From Antedon mediterranea (Eukaryota > Echinodermata > Crinoidea > Comatulida > Antedonidae), in NCBI RefSeq assembly GCF_964355755.1, contig NC_092672.1, positions 38,684,501-38,748,500 on the forward strand: DNA of 64,000 nt. Direction: 5' to 3'. Each line of letters opens with the position of its first letter. Position 1 is the first letter of the stretch. The position numbers and the translations under genes are program-made. The notes under the pieces are model-generated. The model did not search any database, had not been told where the DNA came from, and saw only the letters and a program-made list of their open reading frames with translations. Below are positions 50,201 through 59,697 of the stretch, piece by piece.

Positions 50201-50525
50201 CTGTAAAATATCACTATTTTGGTCAGTGAATCTTTTAAAATTGTTAGTATTTAAAATAAAATGTTGGGTGTGGTGTATGTTATTGTTTATGCTATCTATG
50301 CATAACATAGAGTATGGGTTAGTAATGAAGGAGTGTAGTGTACACAAGGACTTTCTAATAATACAGGTGTTGCACCACCTGTTTTTTTTACAGACAGTTT
50401 GTGTTCTTGAAGAGGTTAATACACTTTTAGAACCAGTACAAGCATTGCTAATAAAAGATTTACACAGTATATGTAGTAGTGTCCACACTGAGTTAAAGGC
50501 TATACAGGTGACAGAGAGTAGATAA
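38240..50525 (+). CDS. unrecognised large protein, 27 exons, about 1,192 aa
   Basis: I do not recognise this family. Coding exons: 38240-38368, 38711-38869, 39134-39345, 39896-40124, 40951-41067, 41182-41260, 41389-41507, 41778-41875, 42068-42295, 42598-42690, 43116-43248, 43665-43747, 44006-44108, 44209-44301, 44574-44672, 45109-45190, 45409-45482, 45760-45884, 46292-46517, 46604-46751, 46864-47027, 47275-47360, 47626-47692, 48712-48885, 49402-49548, 49970-50149, 50394-50525. All use GT-AG and keep phase, which strongly supports one gene. Residues 1-95 are Ser/Pro/Arg-rich and probably disordered; the rest looks mainly helical and soluble, with a Lys-rich linker at about 425-445 and no signal peptide or membrane segment. 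NPYP occurs at 152-155 and 737-740 in similar contexts, suggesting an internal duplication. Weaker calls: the exon 15 start, the exon 20 end, and the last exon, which may splice on at CAG|GTGACA. Confidence 0.85.
39378..39470 (+). mobile_element. SINE-2 fragment (tRNA-derived)
   Basis: It contains GGAGCTGTGGCTTATTGCTT, then AACATGCTTGCCTTCTAATC and CCAGAGTTTTAACTC. It resembles the heads at 61668 and 48972. Diverged copy in intron 3 of the unknown gene. Confidence 0.5.
40369..40741 (+). repeat. 21-bp minisatellite with a duplicated flank
   Basis: Units of GTTCACCCTCAACATAGAGG plus T, about 4 copies and then about 12. The two runs are separated by a flank (TTTATGTGAAAGCCTGATTT and GATAGGAAATCT) that also precedes the first run. 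The unit is in frame on both strands, producing 7-residue repeats in open frames; not coding, as it lies in intron 4. Confidence 0.95.
42724..42850 (+). mobile_element. SINE-1, tRNA-Ser-like head
   Basis: It contains GATTGGCCGAGCGTTTAAGA (A-box-like), a degenerate B box GGGTTCTAGGCTC, and TATGGTTCTGGTGGTAGAAC. These match the reverse-strand copy at 62982-63321. Located in intron 10 of the unknown gene. Confidence 0.7.
43283..43482. mobile_element. MITE-C, 200 bp with about 32-bp terminal inverted repeats
   Basis: Left AGCCAACTCAGATAGTGTTG then CACGATGAGGCCC. The reverse complement of the right end is GGCCAACTCAGACAGCATCG then TACGATGAGGCCC. Clear inverted repeats, no coding capacity. It sits 35 nt after exon 11 of the unknown gene. 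Confidence 0.8.
43752..43901 (+). repeat. 37-bp minisatellite, 4 copies, next to a splice donor
   Basis: The unit has TTATGTTATTCAGCATACAC then ACATTTAACATTATAC. The array starts immediately after the exon 12 donor (GTAAGA at 43748). Confidence 0.95.
47054..47125 (+). mobile_element. retroelement 3' tail fragment
   Basis: ACAGCGCCATGAGC and GGAATGGCGCTATATAAATC, followed by (GATT)n. This is the usual form of CR1/L2-type or partner-SINE 3' ends. Located in intron 21 of the unknown gene. Confidence 0.55.
47768..48618. mobile_element. foldback element with tandem-repeat terminal arms
   Basis: About 850 bp in intron 23. The left arm (47768-47940) and right arm (48444-48618) are near-perfect inverted repeats of about 173 bp. 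Each arm is itself a tandem series of 15-mers, GTCAACTCGGCCTCA and GTCAAGTCGGCCCAA, with a unique inner end (CATACTTTATTGTGGCC on the right arm). The interior of about 500 bp includes TTCCTTTATTTACG and CACGTGTTTTTGTAACACGC. It has no transposase. This is Foldback (FB) architecture. Confidence 0.88.
48972..49300 (+). mobile_element. SINE-2 copy with internal insertion
   Basis: It has the head GAACTGTGGCTTGGTGGTTA, an insertion of about 100 bp, then GCTTAGCTACCAATCCAAGG, the B box GGGTTAAAGTCCTG, GGATTTTTTCTAATGA and AGAAGGATAGTGAATGAATT. The same order is seen at 61668-61895. Confidence 0.72.
49646..49825. mobile_element. MITE-B copy 2
   Basis: Left ATACAGTCAACTCTCCCAAT and right TTAGGAGAGTTGACTGTAT, inverted repeats of about 17 bp. 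The interior ACCAGACATATTGGGCCAGC is shared with 5309-5478. TAT/ATA at the ends suggests a TA target site. Located in intron 25 of the unknown gene. Confidence 0.8.
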
Positions 50526-51084
50526 ACATCTATGCGGCCAAAATATGGAAGCCACAGAAAGGTAACAGCTGTACAGATGACGTTAAGAATAGCTGCAGTA
50601 TAGAGGTAGTTTCAGTGCATAACGCAGAGGCCCCTGGTTTAAGTACCCTAAGTGGCCTCCAACACTAGAGCCCTTGGGCATTTTTAACATTTTCCAACAT
50701 ATTTTAATGCCTGTTTTTTCCTCTGGGCACAGCTCATAGTTTTGTAGTAAATATTATGTACATAAAAGATGATTGAGACTAGAGGCCTGTTGGAAACGTA
50801 TGAAATAAATAATAAATAAAACAGTTTGTGATGCTTGTTAATAGACAATTTGGCACAATATTTATTACAAATTCTAAGAATTTATTTTAAAAAAAACATT
50901 CCAAACTCATTAACAAGTACATCTAATTAGTTGAGCATATTATTTTAAAATGTGGGATAATAATACTAAATGTACTACTTTATAGAGATAATTAATGATA
51001 AATAGTATTGTATGAAGTATTATATATAACAGATTCCTGTGCAAGTTGGTAACCAATAGAAAACTTGGCAGGAGTCCGATGTAT
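50526..51084. other. convergent intergenic region (unknown gene / INO80E)
   Basis: 560 bp between two stop codons. It holds both 3'UTRs and a SINE-like stretch at about 50615-50815 (GCATAACGCAGAGGCCCCTG ... GAAATAAATAATAAATAAAA). AATAAA-like words exist for both strands. The INO80E stop codon itself sits inside AATAAA on the reverse strand. Confidence 0.5.
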
Positions 51085-52809
51085 TTATTCTGGAAGATCA
51101 ATTACAAGCTCACTGGTTTCTAATACTTCATCTGTGTTTTTAGGTGATGGGTGATTGGTCAATTTACTCAGCCTATCAGAATCTCTGTAAGAAAAACAAT
51201 TGTCAGAATATTATTGGTGCCAAAACAAATTCTGAATTTATATTATTGTATATAATAAATTCCTGTACAGTATTGATACAGTATTTATGTGCAATCAATA
51301 AGATTAATATTACCTTTTCATCTTTTTTCGTAGTGGTTTTGTTGTCTTTTCGTCTGCTTGTGATAGCTTTGTCAGGATATTTGTTGAATCAGAAATTTGA
51401 TTACCAGAACTTGGAGATGATGATTGAGCATCTGAATGGAGACTAGGACTGACCGTAGACTGTGTGACTGAGAGAGAACCAGCTGCATGTAAATAATTAG
51501 GAATATTTTAACATATAAGCAGTCGGAACAACTGATTATTTCCTCACTAACCCCATTTGTTTTGTTATTACTTACCAAGTCTGTTTTGATTTGTCTGCTG
51601 TGCAAAGGCCTTCCCAATCATTTCAGAAATATGTTGGCCCTGTAAACAAAATGTTTTGGTCAAACAAGTGCTGTGAATTTATAAAAACCTGCTTTTATTT
51701 AAGTTATTAATGTTATGATTTTATTTCTTCACCAATGAAACTTACCGTCAAAAGACTTTGGTCACTGGCAGCAATTGCTAAACTACTGGACATATTTTGG
51801 TCATGTGACACACTTGATAGTTGATTAACAGCATTTGATTTACTTTTCTTTTTGGTTTTCTTCTCATCTCCATTCTTAAAAATAAAAGTTAAAACAATCT
51901 ACTCGTAAATGAGCTATGTGTGTGTGGATGGTTAAAGCAGATGTTGAATGACGAATTGAATATTAGATCGTGATGTGTTGTGAAGATTTTTTTAATTCAT
52001 TTGAGATCTGAAAGTTAATTGTTAAGATGCTTTTAAATTTGTCCCCTGTCACGTCACTACTCACTCGGTTTGCCTCCGTATCACTACCATTCGATGAGGA
52101 TGCAGTAGCATCAGTATCCGAATCTTCGTCGTCTGCCTTTTCATACTGCAGTAATCGATCTAGTAGAAAACTTTTATCTCGTGTTGCCTTCAGAAGCTTT
52201 CTCTGTGTTCTTCTCAATTCCTCCTGGAAACATTCCTGCTCCTAAAAAATTAAACTTATCACAATTACATCCACATTCTTTCTATAATTTCAAACCATGT
52301 GTGTTAATGAATAATCATAAATGAATAAAATATGTTCCTGCTGGGATGATGCTTACATATATTAAAAAGCGAAGTTTTCTTTTTAATGTCTTATATTTTT
52401 TCTTGTAGTCTACCTCTTCAGCTGGTATTAGCTCATCTGAAATATAACAAATTAAACAGCATTAAAAGACAAAAAATGAGACCGACACAACGATAGATCA
52501 TTTCATAATTAAACCAGACAGAGAGGGGAGTCTAACAACATTCTGCCCATTCTGAAAGTGTATTTTAGGCCTATAGGCCTATTTTAGAACGAGACTGGAG
52601 TATTAAAAAAAACAATAACAACCCCATTCGACCAATTCACCACCCGCGCGCCACAAGCAATTATTGTGTGTGACTGTGGTGGTAGGGCTAGTCAAGGTGA
52701 ATGCAATGCAATTCGGCCTTCTTCTTACAACCAGCCTATAATTCAGTCAAAAATTAGCTTTGGTACAATCTATTAAATGTAAGTTAACTACAGGCCCTGT
52801 ACCTGGCAT
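51085..52809 (-). CDS. INO80E: INO80 complex subunit E
   Basis: A metazoan accessory subunit of the nuclear INO80 chromatin-remodelling complex. Coding exons on the reverse strand, 5' to 3': 52803-52809, 52357-52436, 52065-52241, 51746-51874, 51576-51639, 51314-51482, 51085-51184. All are GT-AG and in phase, giving 241 aa (human 244). The N-terminal helical core at about 11-65 carries [20 protein letters not shown], then EECF-type and [20 protein letters not shown] segments that match the family closely, followed by an acidic [12 protein letters not shown] stretch. The middle is Lys/Ser-rich and disordered. The C-terminus ends LVIDLPE, as in vertebrates (LVIDIPE). The first coding exon is only ATG CCA G; it was chosen because it is the in-phase ATG with a donor (GTACAG) next to the core exon. 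Divergent from RPL6. Confidence 0.95.
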
Positions 52810-53402
52810 CTTAATTATGTTTTATTTATTAATTTATTCCCATAAAATGGTGATGCTCTTTCATTCAGCTTTTTTTAAACAGTAAACATGACACCGGCAC
52901 CGCGCTGATGTTTTTCTTGCAGTCCAACTCGATTTGATTATACTGTGACAGGAAATATTTTTCTCTTTACTTAATGCAGTGTCAGGGGTCGATCTTTTCA
53001 ATAAACGAGACATTCGTGTAAGTTCGTGATCGAAAGTAGTATTCAAAATCATTCTCTAATCATAATAATCCATACATTTTGATAGATGTCTTTCACAGGC
53101 CAAATTAATATATATTTCTTTCTGTAGGAAACTATGAAAATGTTTGCTAAATTTTATCGTAAACCCTAACAAATTAACAATATTGCTATGTCGCACACAC
53201 ACAGTTTTAGTATGTTACCAAATTGTCCTATCGATCCTCCTAGGCCTACTAACTATGTATGCCTAGCTAGATAGCCTACTATGCCTAGCCTAGTAGGCCT
53301 AGAAAGTAAAAGTAGGCCTACTATTTTAGGCCTAAATTCATTTATTAAAAAATAAACATCTTTATGCTCAACTTTAAATAATTGTTTTTACTGGTTTTTA
53401 GT
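52810..53402. promoter_or_regulatory. putative bidirectional promoter, INO80E / RPL6
   Basis: A 593-bp divergent gap between the INO80E ATG (-) and the RPL6 ATG (+). An acceptor AG at 53400-53401 immediately before the RPL6 ATG means RPL6 has an upstream non-coding exon here. No TATA box or polypyrimidine cap start can be fixed. 53220-53340 is rich in 'taggcctag' words. Confidence 0.4.
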
Positions 53403-56400
53403 ATGGCTGAAAAAAAGAATCACTGCTCTCGCCAGAAATGGCTGACGGGTGGAGTTCCTCAGTTCAGCAGATCACAGATGTACAGAAGAACTGCAATGTA
53501 TAAAAGAAAGAGGGTTAGTAATCTTTTCAGGTTGATTGAATAAAGGAGTGCTATTTAAAAAAATAAAAATTTATTATAAATGTCTTCAATACAATAGTAA
53601 TGTACTAATAGTTAATGTCCTATTTATTGCTTGATTGTTGATTGTCTTGGTTATATTTGACTTTATTCAGTGTACTAACGCAATAGTATACACAAAGTAG
53701 TTAAAAAATTAGTAAATTACAAAATTTAAATATTACATTGTGAACATATCCAATAAAAGTCTTTGATTTCATTCCGTTTTATTTAGGTTGTTGCCAAAAA
53801 AGAAGTCAAAAGACCGGCTGCAATGTTAGAAAAGCAGATCAACGGAGAGAAGAATGGAGGAAAACGCCAAGTCCGTGTCAATCGTCTGGTAAGGATCTAT
53901 TTCCAGTTTCAGACTTTACTCTTGTGGCACTGTTTTTTAGTTCATCAATCAGGGGTGGATCCAGGATTATTTTTGCGGGGGCACACGCGATCGTAGAGAG
54001 CAAATACACTGGGCGAAACCAAGAAAAAAAATGCATTTTATGGTGTTCGAGATCACTAACGCACTCTGATTCGATCATCTGTAAAGGGTCTTGCACACCT
54101 CACCTATTCAAAGTTCCGAACTTCAGGGTGGCGAAAGTATTTTTCCGAAAGACTTTCTCCGAAAATCTGAGTGAGGGCGTCCTATTTCGTCCCATTTTAG
54201 GGGAGCATTATTATGAATATGCATTTCTGCGCTCGCCTTCTGAATGAACATTTTAGTACGCTGCGCTTTCCGAATGAATTGCCGATTCTTACAACTAGGA
54301 AGGATATCGCTTTGTTGTAACTACGTATTGGTCCCTGGATGTAGCATGACTCAGATACCGACGCCCGCGGCGGCGTAAGCTGGGCCAACTTCTAAATATA
54401 GTAATATAATATATATTGTAACTTTAATTAATTCGTACAAAGGGACACTGCCAGGGTAGTGCGTAACTACACACTTTGGCCCTTGTAACTTGATACAGTC
54501 TAGATATCGACGCTTGGACCGCAATGAAAATAAGTTCGGATCATTCACGTTTGTTCCCGGCCTCAAATCCCTCCCGCTCATTGTGCACGCGCCTATTCCT
54601 CTACTACTAGGCCTAGTACCAACAGATAGAGAGTACTACTACTCTAGACTATTCATAACGGTTATCCGTGGGTCTCTTATTTTATAGCAAAAATATCGCA
54701 GGATAGCCTAAATACAATATTATTATTATACAGTAATAGTAGGTTAAATGATATTGCACCTTCTGTTTTTTGGACATGATGAATAGTGTGTGTCACGCAG
54801 ACTGGTGTCACAACGGTGGAGGCAGCAAGCAAATCAAACTTGTTACAGCACGTGGGCTTGGTTTTGTCTAGACAAATATTAAACGTGTCTGTTGAGCAAT
54901 CGTATTTCGGCAATAAAACAGACTGACAGAAGAAGTTACCCAGTTTCTAATCTAAAAACTTTTTTTTTTACTTTTTCATTTACAATTTTTTTTCCGTGTT
55001 GATGACGGGGGGGCACACAGGCCCCCGTGGCCCCCCCCCCCCCCTTGAATCCGCGCCTGATCAATATATAAGAGGCTTTTAAATACTAAATGGACTTCAT
55101 TTTGTCAACGCAAGTACTATTTGTTTTTACTTTTATTTCAGCCTGTTCATCATCAATTTAAATACATTTTAGTATACATTAGTGTATAAATAATATAATC
55201 ATTTTATGTTCTAGCCTCGGTACTACCCAACTGAAGACCTTCCAAGGAAATTCCGATCTCGCAAGCAGGCCTTCTTTCAACATAAGCACAAAATTCGTGC
55301 TACAATCACACCTGGAACTGTTTTGATTTTGGTAGCTGGCAGGTACAAGGGAAAGAGAGTTGTTTTCTTGAAGCAACTCGCCTCTGGGCTTCTTTTAGTC
55401 ACCGGTAATGTTATATTTTGGAACATTTCACTTTATTTATAAATCATTTTGAACATTTTTGCCATAACATAGATATATCAAATGCTTGGTTCTAATCAGT
55501 AGTAGTCATAAGTATCTTTATTTGTCCATTAAACAGAAATTTTCTTTGAAAAACTGGCATGTTGTCATATATAAGTAAAATACACAGAAAATTGCACCAA
55601 CAAAGAAAAGCACTATAAAAACACAAAAACAACATTCTCTGAAAAAAAAGTGGCCAAACAATTCAAATTGACTTATAATAATTCAATATTGCAAATTTAT
55701 GGTAATTAAATTGTTTATATAATTACAAGAGTACAGTCAACTTAACTCAGTTGGGGCAATGTGTTCTCACAGTCTTTGCTGTTTATTATTGTGTGGTTTC
55801 TTGTAAGCCTGTATTTGTATATCAATAATTGTAAGCCTGTATTTGTATATCAATAATTGTAAGCCTGTATTTGTATATCAATAATTGTAAGTTTCTTTTC
55901 AAATTGACAGGCCCAATGCAACTGAATGGTTGTCCACTGAGACGAATCAATCAGAAATATGTCATCGCCACCAAGACAAAACTTGACATAAACAGTGTCA
56001 AGATTCCAGAGAGACTCAATGACAAATACTTCAAACGACAAAAATTGAGAAAACCAAAACATCAAGAAGGAGAAATCTTTGAAAGCGAGGAACAGGTCAG
56101 TATGATTTTATAACATTCAGTACAGTAGTATGCAAAAATATCCAAAAATTAATTAATTTATATAATTCCAAATATTATTTTCAGGAATCTTTACTTTTAT
56201 GTTGAACCATACACATGTACTGATGATATGGTTATTAGAAATTATGTTTTTAAAAAAAAAATAGAAATACAGTGTGTCGGATGAACGGATATGCACTTAT
56301 GATATTGTTAGTATTAACAATTTTTTTTTTATATAGAAATACAGTGTGTCGGATGAACGCAAGGAGGACCAGCGTGACGTAGATGGTCAATTGATGAACA

Positions 56401-56489
56401 TAATCAAAGATGTTGAAAACATGAAGGCTTACATCTCGATGCCATTCTATCTCAGTAACAAACAATATCCACATAAAATGATCTTTTAA
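53403..56489 (+). CDS. RPL6: 60S ribosomal protein L6 (eL6)
   Basis: A structural protein of the cytosolic large ribosomal subunit. Coding exons: 53403-53513, 53787-53888, 55215-55404, 55911-56095, 56337-56489. All are GT-AG and in phase, giving 246 aa. Landmarks: HCSRQ and [16 protein letters not shown] near the N-terminus, then [13 protein letters not shown] at about 72-84, [20 protein letters not shown] (KOW-like), [45 protein letters not shown], and the C-terminus YPHKMIF against YPHKLVF in human. It is about 40 residues shorter than human because the vertebrate Lys-rich N-terminal extension is absent. Intron 2 carries a 1.1-kb DNA transposon, and the last exon has a decoy duplicated acceptor 72 nt upstream. 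Confidence 0.97.
53950..55059. mobile_element. non-autonomous DNA transposon (hAT-like ends) in RPL6 intron 2
   Basis: The left end is CAGGGGTGGATCCAGGATTA; the right end reads CAGGCGCGGATTCAAGGGGG on the opposite strand, giving imperfect terminal inverted repeats. ATCAAT flanks both sides (53944-53949 and 55060-55065) as a target-site duplication. The CAGGGGCGGATCC-type terminus is common in hAT-like elements, but a 6-bp rather than 8-bp duplication leaves the superfamily open. 1,110 bp with no transposase frame. It is more GC-rich than the intron around it. Confidence 0.8.
55803..55890 (+). repeat. 28-bp tandem triplication before RPL6 exon 4
   Basis: Three copies of GTAAGCCTGTATTTGTATAT then CAATAATT, ending 20 nt before the exon 4 acceptor. 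Each copy contains GTAAG, a donor-like word. Confidence 0.93.
56260..56351 (+). repeat. 72-bp tandem duplication of RPL6 exon 5 acceptor
   Basis: ATAGAAATACAGTGTGTCGG then ATGAACG occurs at 56261 and again at 56333. The first copy also offers an AG acceptor (56263-56264). Because 72 is a multiple of 3 the frame would hold, but the extra sequence reads into TAG at 56334-56336, so the second acceptor (56335-56336) must be used for full-length protein. Confidence 0.92.
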
Positions 56490-57369
56490 GTAAAATAATG
56501 GTTAACCGACTTCTAAAAGCATCAGTTATGTCCGACTATATATTAAAATGAGAAAGAAAAAACATGTGTATGGCTTCATTTTGTTGCTATAACTGATTTG
56601 CTTTTGTAAACTAGATCATGTCTTAAAATGACTCCTTACTACTTGATCTAAGTGGAAGTTGAATGCAACCTGTATACATAAAATACAAATTAGAAGAAAA
56701 GAACTTATAACACAAGAATCTCCAGTTCTTCAATTTGCATTCAAAACACAATATCGGAAGTACAGGGTTAAAAGGTCAAACTGGGCGACGCCATTTCACA
56801 GCATGGAGCAGCGCCCCCTCCAAACTAGGAAGTCAATTACTCTATCCTCAGTCAATTACTCTATCCCCCCTAGAGTATTAGCAGACCCCCTCTATGATTT
56901 TGACTTTCTAATTTGATGCGGGCGCCCTACTCCATGGCTCACAATGGCGCCACCCATTAGCTCTATTCTATCCCACAATGCCTTTCGAAATTGTTACGCG
57001 CTTCGGACGAACAGGAGATTCTTGAGTTATAAGTTCTTTGTTAGAAGGTAATCATTTTCACTATCACGTGTTTCTGGGGGTTGGTTTGTAGTTGTATAGC
57101 GCCCTCTATGTTTTGGTTACATCAAGTTCATAAATATGAAAGACAAAAAAATCTGTTTTACCAACCAATAAATAATAATAAACCGATAGATCAATGGTAT
57201 CATTTACGGTAGTCCTGTCCTCGACACTTATGACCTAGGATGTATGAAGCCTTTGCTGCCAAAAAAGTTCTGAATTTTATATTACAGTATTTTATTATGC
57301 CTGAAATAATCGTATTCCTGATTGTATTGGGCTGGAAAAATGTTTGATCATTAAATATGACGGGGCTTG

Positions 57370-58232
57370 GTACAGTCAAAGAATATATATCACAAGAATG
57401 AGTATTCCGCGATTTTTGCATGAGAAATTTGTAACCGAGAGCGCCAGTGAGTGATGCCCGCCCTCATAAGGGCGGATGTATACATACTAAATAAGACTTG
57501 ATTTAATAGATATTATACATGTCACATTAAATAGAATTATGATAATAGTTTTTGCAATTGTAAACTATTTTATAATACATATTTATTAACAAACTAGTGT
57601 ACATTCACTTTTATAGACAATTATTTACTAACATGCTAAGTTAGCTCACAAAAAAGGCCTAACACAGCAACACATCACGAATCGTTTACTCAGCACGGCC
57701 TATTCTTTACCATTGCCGTGTACTACTCTACGCCCGGTAAATTAAGTATTGTTTTTATGATATAAATTAGTATAAAATACATGTTATTAATAGGACAAAA
57801 TGTTAAATGTCATTAACATTTATTTGTTTTACCAGAAACAAGTTAAATATAGGAATATTATTAAACTATCCTTCGTGAAAACGCGTAAACACCAAACAAC
57901 ACGCTCGGTCACGCTATCGTAGCGCCCGGTTGATAAAGCAAACTGTTTATACGACAGTTTTTACTAAATAAATTGCATAAAACGAACAATTATATATCCA
58001 AATAGTATTTAACATGATGTTGGCATGTAGTTGATAACATTTTTTATCATGAAAATACATTACTACCGGTGGTCTAGCCTTTGATTATTGAAACCGTCAC
58101 AAAAAGTTGTATACATCCCAGATACATCCACACTTATGGCGGCGCCCTACCACATGGACAATATTACTGTTACAGGGAAAATCGCGGATTACTCATTCTT
58201 GTGATATAATATATTCTTTGGTACAGTATAAT
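57370..58232. mobile_element. 860-bp element with long inverted ends
   Basis: The left end reads GTACAGTCAAAGAATATATA then TCACAAGAATGAGTATTCCG. The reverse complement of the right end reads GTACCAAAGAATATATTATA then TCACAAGAATGAGTAATCCG. A second inner block, AAGGGCGGATGTATACAT on the left against its inverse near 58115-58145, is also inverted. No coding capacity seen. Ends are approximate. Confidence 0.7.
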
Positions 58233-58305
58233 CACAATGTTCGGGCGTCGTTATGGTGAACTACTTTAATGACACAAAATGATGGGGATGAGCCTCTTAA
58301 TTTTT

Positions 58306-58580
58306 CAGAAATAAGGTTCTCTCGACTTACGCGCGCGTAACAAAGGTTTCGTAATGTTTGCACATGCGCAGATCGATTTGTTTACAAAGTAGGCGGAGCT
58401 TGCGCGTTGCATGTTGGGAAATAGCGTTAACGTTTACGTACGTGTGCGAAAACTCGATCCCTATTTTTTTCAGCAGAAATAAGGTTCTCTCAACGTAAGC
58501 GTAACTAAAGTTTTTCGTAATGCTTGCACACGCGCAGATCGATTTGTTCACAAAGTAGGCGGAGCAGCTTGCGCGTTGCA
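58306..58580 (+). repeat. two direct copies of a GC-rich repeat
   Basis: Copies start at about 58309 and 58485. Shared blocks are GAAATAAGGTTCTCTC, GCGCAGATCGATTTGTT and ACAAAGTAGGCGGAGC followed by TTGCGCGTTGCA. An inverted relative lies at 59565-59697. Confidence 0.88.
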
Positions 58581-58935
58581 AAGTCTAGATCCTTGACTTT
58601 CTAATGAAAATTTCCTATATACTTAAATACCAAAACTTTTTACATCTTTCCCATTGGTTATTATAAATACATTTTTATTCCAGGCTAAAATTCCACCAAT
58701 CAGATTGGTCAATGACACCACGCAATCTTCACATGCATTTGCGCGTTATAGTCACATGATCAATGCGTGATACAGAACCAGCTCAAATCAATTATTGAGA
58801 TCAACTGCCGTTTTCGGCCACAATGACCTGTATGGACTATACCATTATAAAAATATGGATAAATAGGGGTGTCCCATTTATTAATTTAATGTGCTATTTA
58901 AAAAAAAAATTGAGTTGCTTTTGTTGCATTATGTT

Positions 58936-59555
58936 TCAGCAACAAAGGGAAAATAAGTTACAAATAAAATGGAGTAAAAGAGGAGAGATACCTTACCTTA
59001 CCAGGTTAAAATCTTTTAACCTCATGTCTCTTAAAACCGTCGCAACAAAATCCTTTTTCACTTTATTTTTAAATGTCTTTATGGCTTTACTGACTGCTCT
59101 TCTGATCATCCAGAATCTCACTATAAATCCTAGACACACTGAAGGCCTCACATTTAATCATCTCTTTTCTCGAACTCTGGCCCTTCGTAATTCTCCTATA
59201 AACCGCTTCCCGGCCCTAAGCTTTGGTTTCAGTTACCTTCCTCATTACGCCAATTAGCTGTTACTGAATCTTTTCCTCATCTTTTATCATCTATTGACTC
59301 TTTCCTTCATGATAATTATCTTTAATTCTTTTTTATTTTTTTTTTATTTAATCATATTTGTTCTTTTTTTTTCTGTATACTCACAGCTTTATACTTTATT
59401 TGTTTATAAAATTATATATTTATTTTAGCTAAGATCATGGGACTGCTGACTCTTGTAGTTACAGTAATTATATTACTTTAGCAGTCCCTGACCAATTTCA
59501 TCTTTGTACATTGTATATGTTTTGTTGGTCGAATAAATAAATGAATAAATGAAAT
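58936..59555 (+). mobile_element. probable non-LTR retroelement 3' end
   Basis: A decayed coding-like stretch is followed by a hairpin-bearing 3' region (GGGACTGCTGACTCTTGTAG ... TTTAGCAGTCCCTGACC) and a tail of TCGAATAAATAAATGAATAA. The tail and stem are typical of retroelement 3' ends. The protein is too decayed to name. Confidence 0.5.
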
Positions 59556-59564
59556 GAATTTCCC

Positions 59565-59697
59565 AAAATGCAACGCGCAAGCTCCGCCCACTTCGTAAAC
59601 ATCGATCTGCACGTACACGTGGACGTGTGCGCGCAAGAAAACTTTATAAAGTTGTTAGGTACCAGTACGTCACTCGTCGAGAACCTTATTTCTGACA
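59565..59697 (-). repeat. inverted copy of the 58306 repeat
   Basis: On the reverse strand it reads GTCAGAAATAAGGTTCTCGA at the start and GGGCGGAGCTTGCGCGTTGC near the end, with CAGATCGATGTTTACGAAG in between. The 58306-59697 interval is therefore bounded by inverted repeats enclosing the retroelement tail. Confidence 0.85.

Noticed and set aside
58823-59257. 144-codon forward frame
   Set aside because: It overlaps a probable retroelement 3' region, has no homology I can see, no splice context, and an AT-driven composition.
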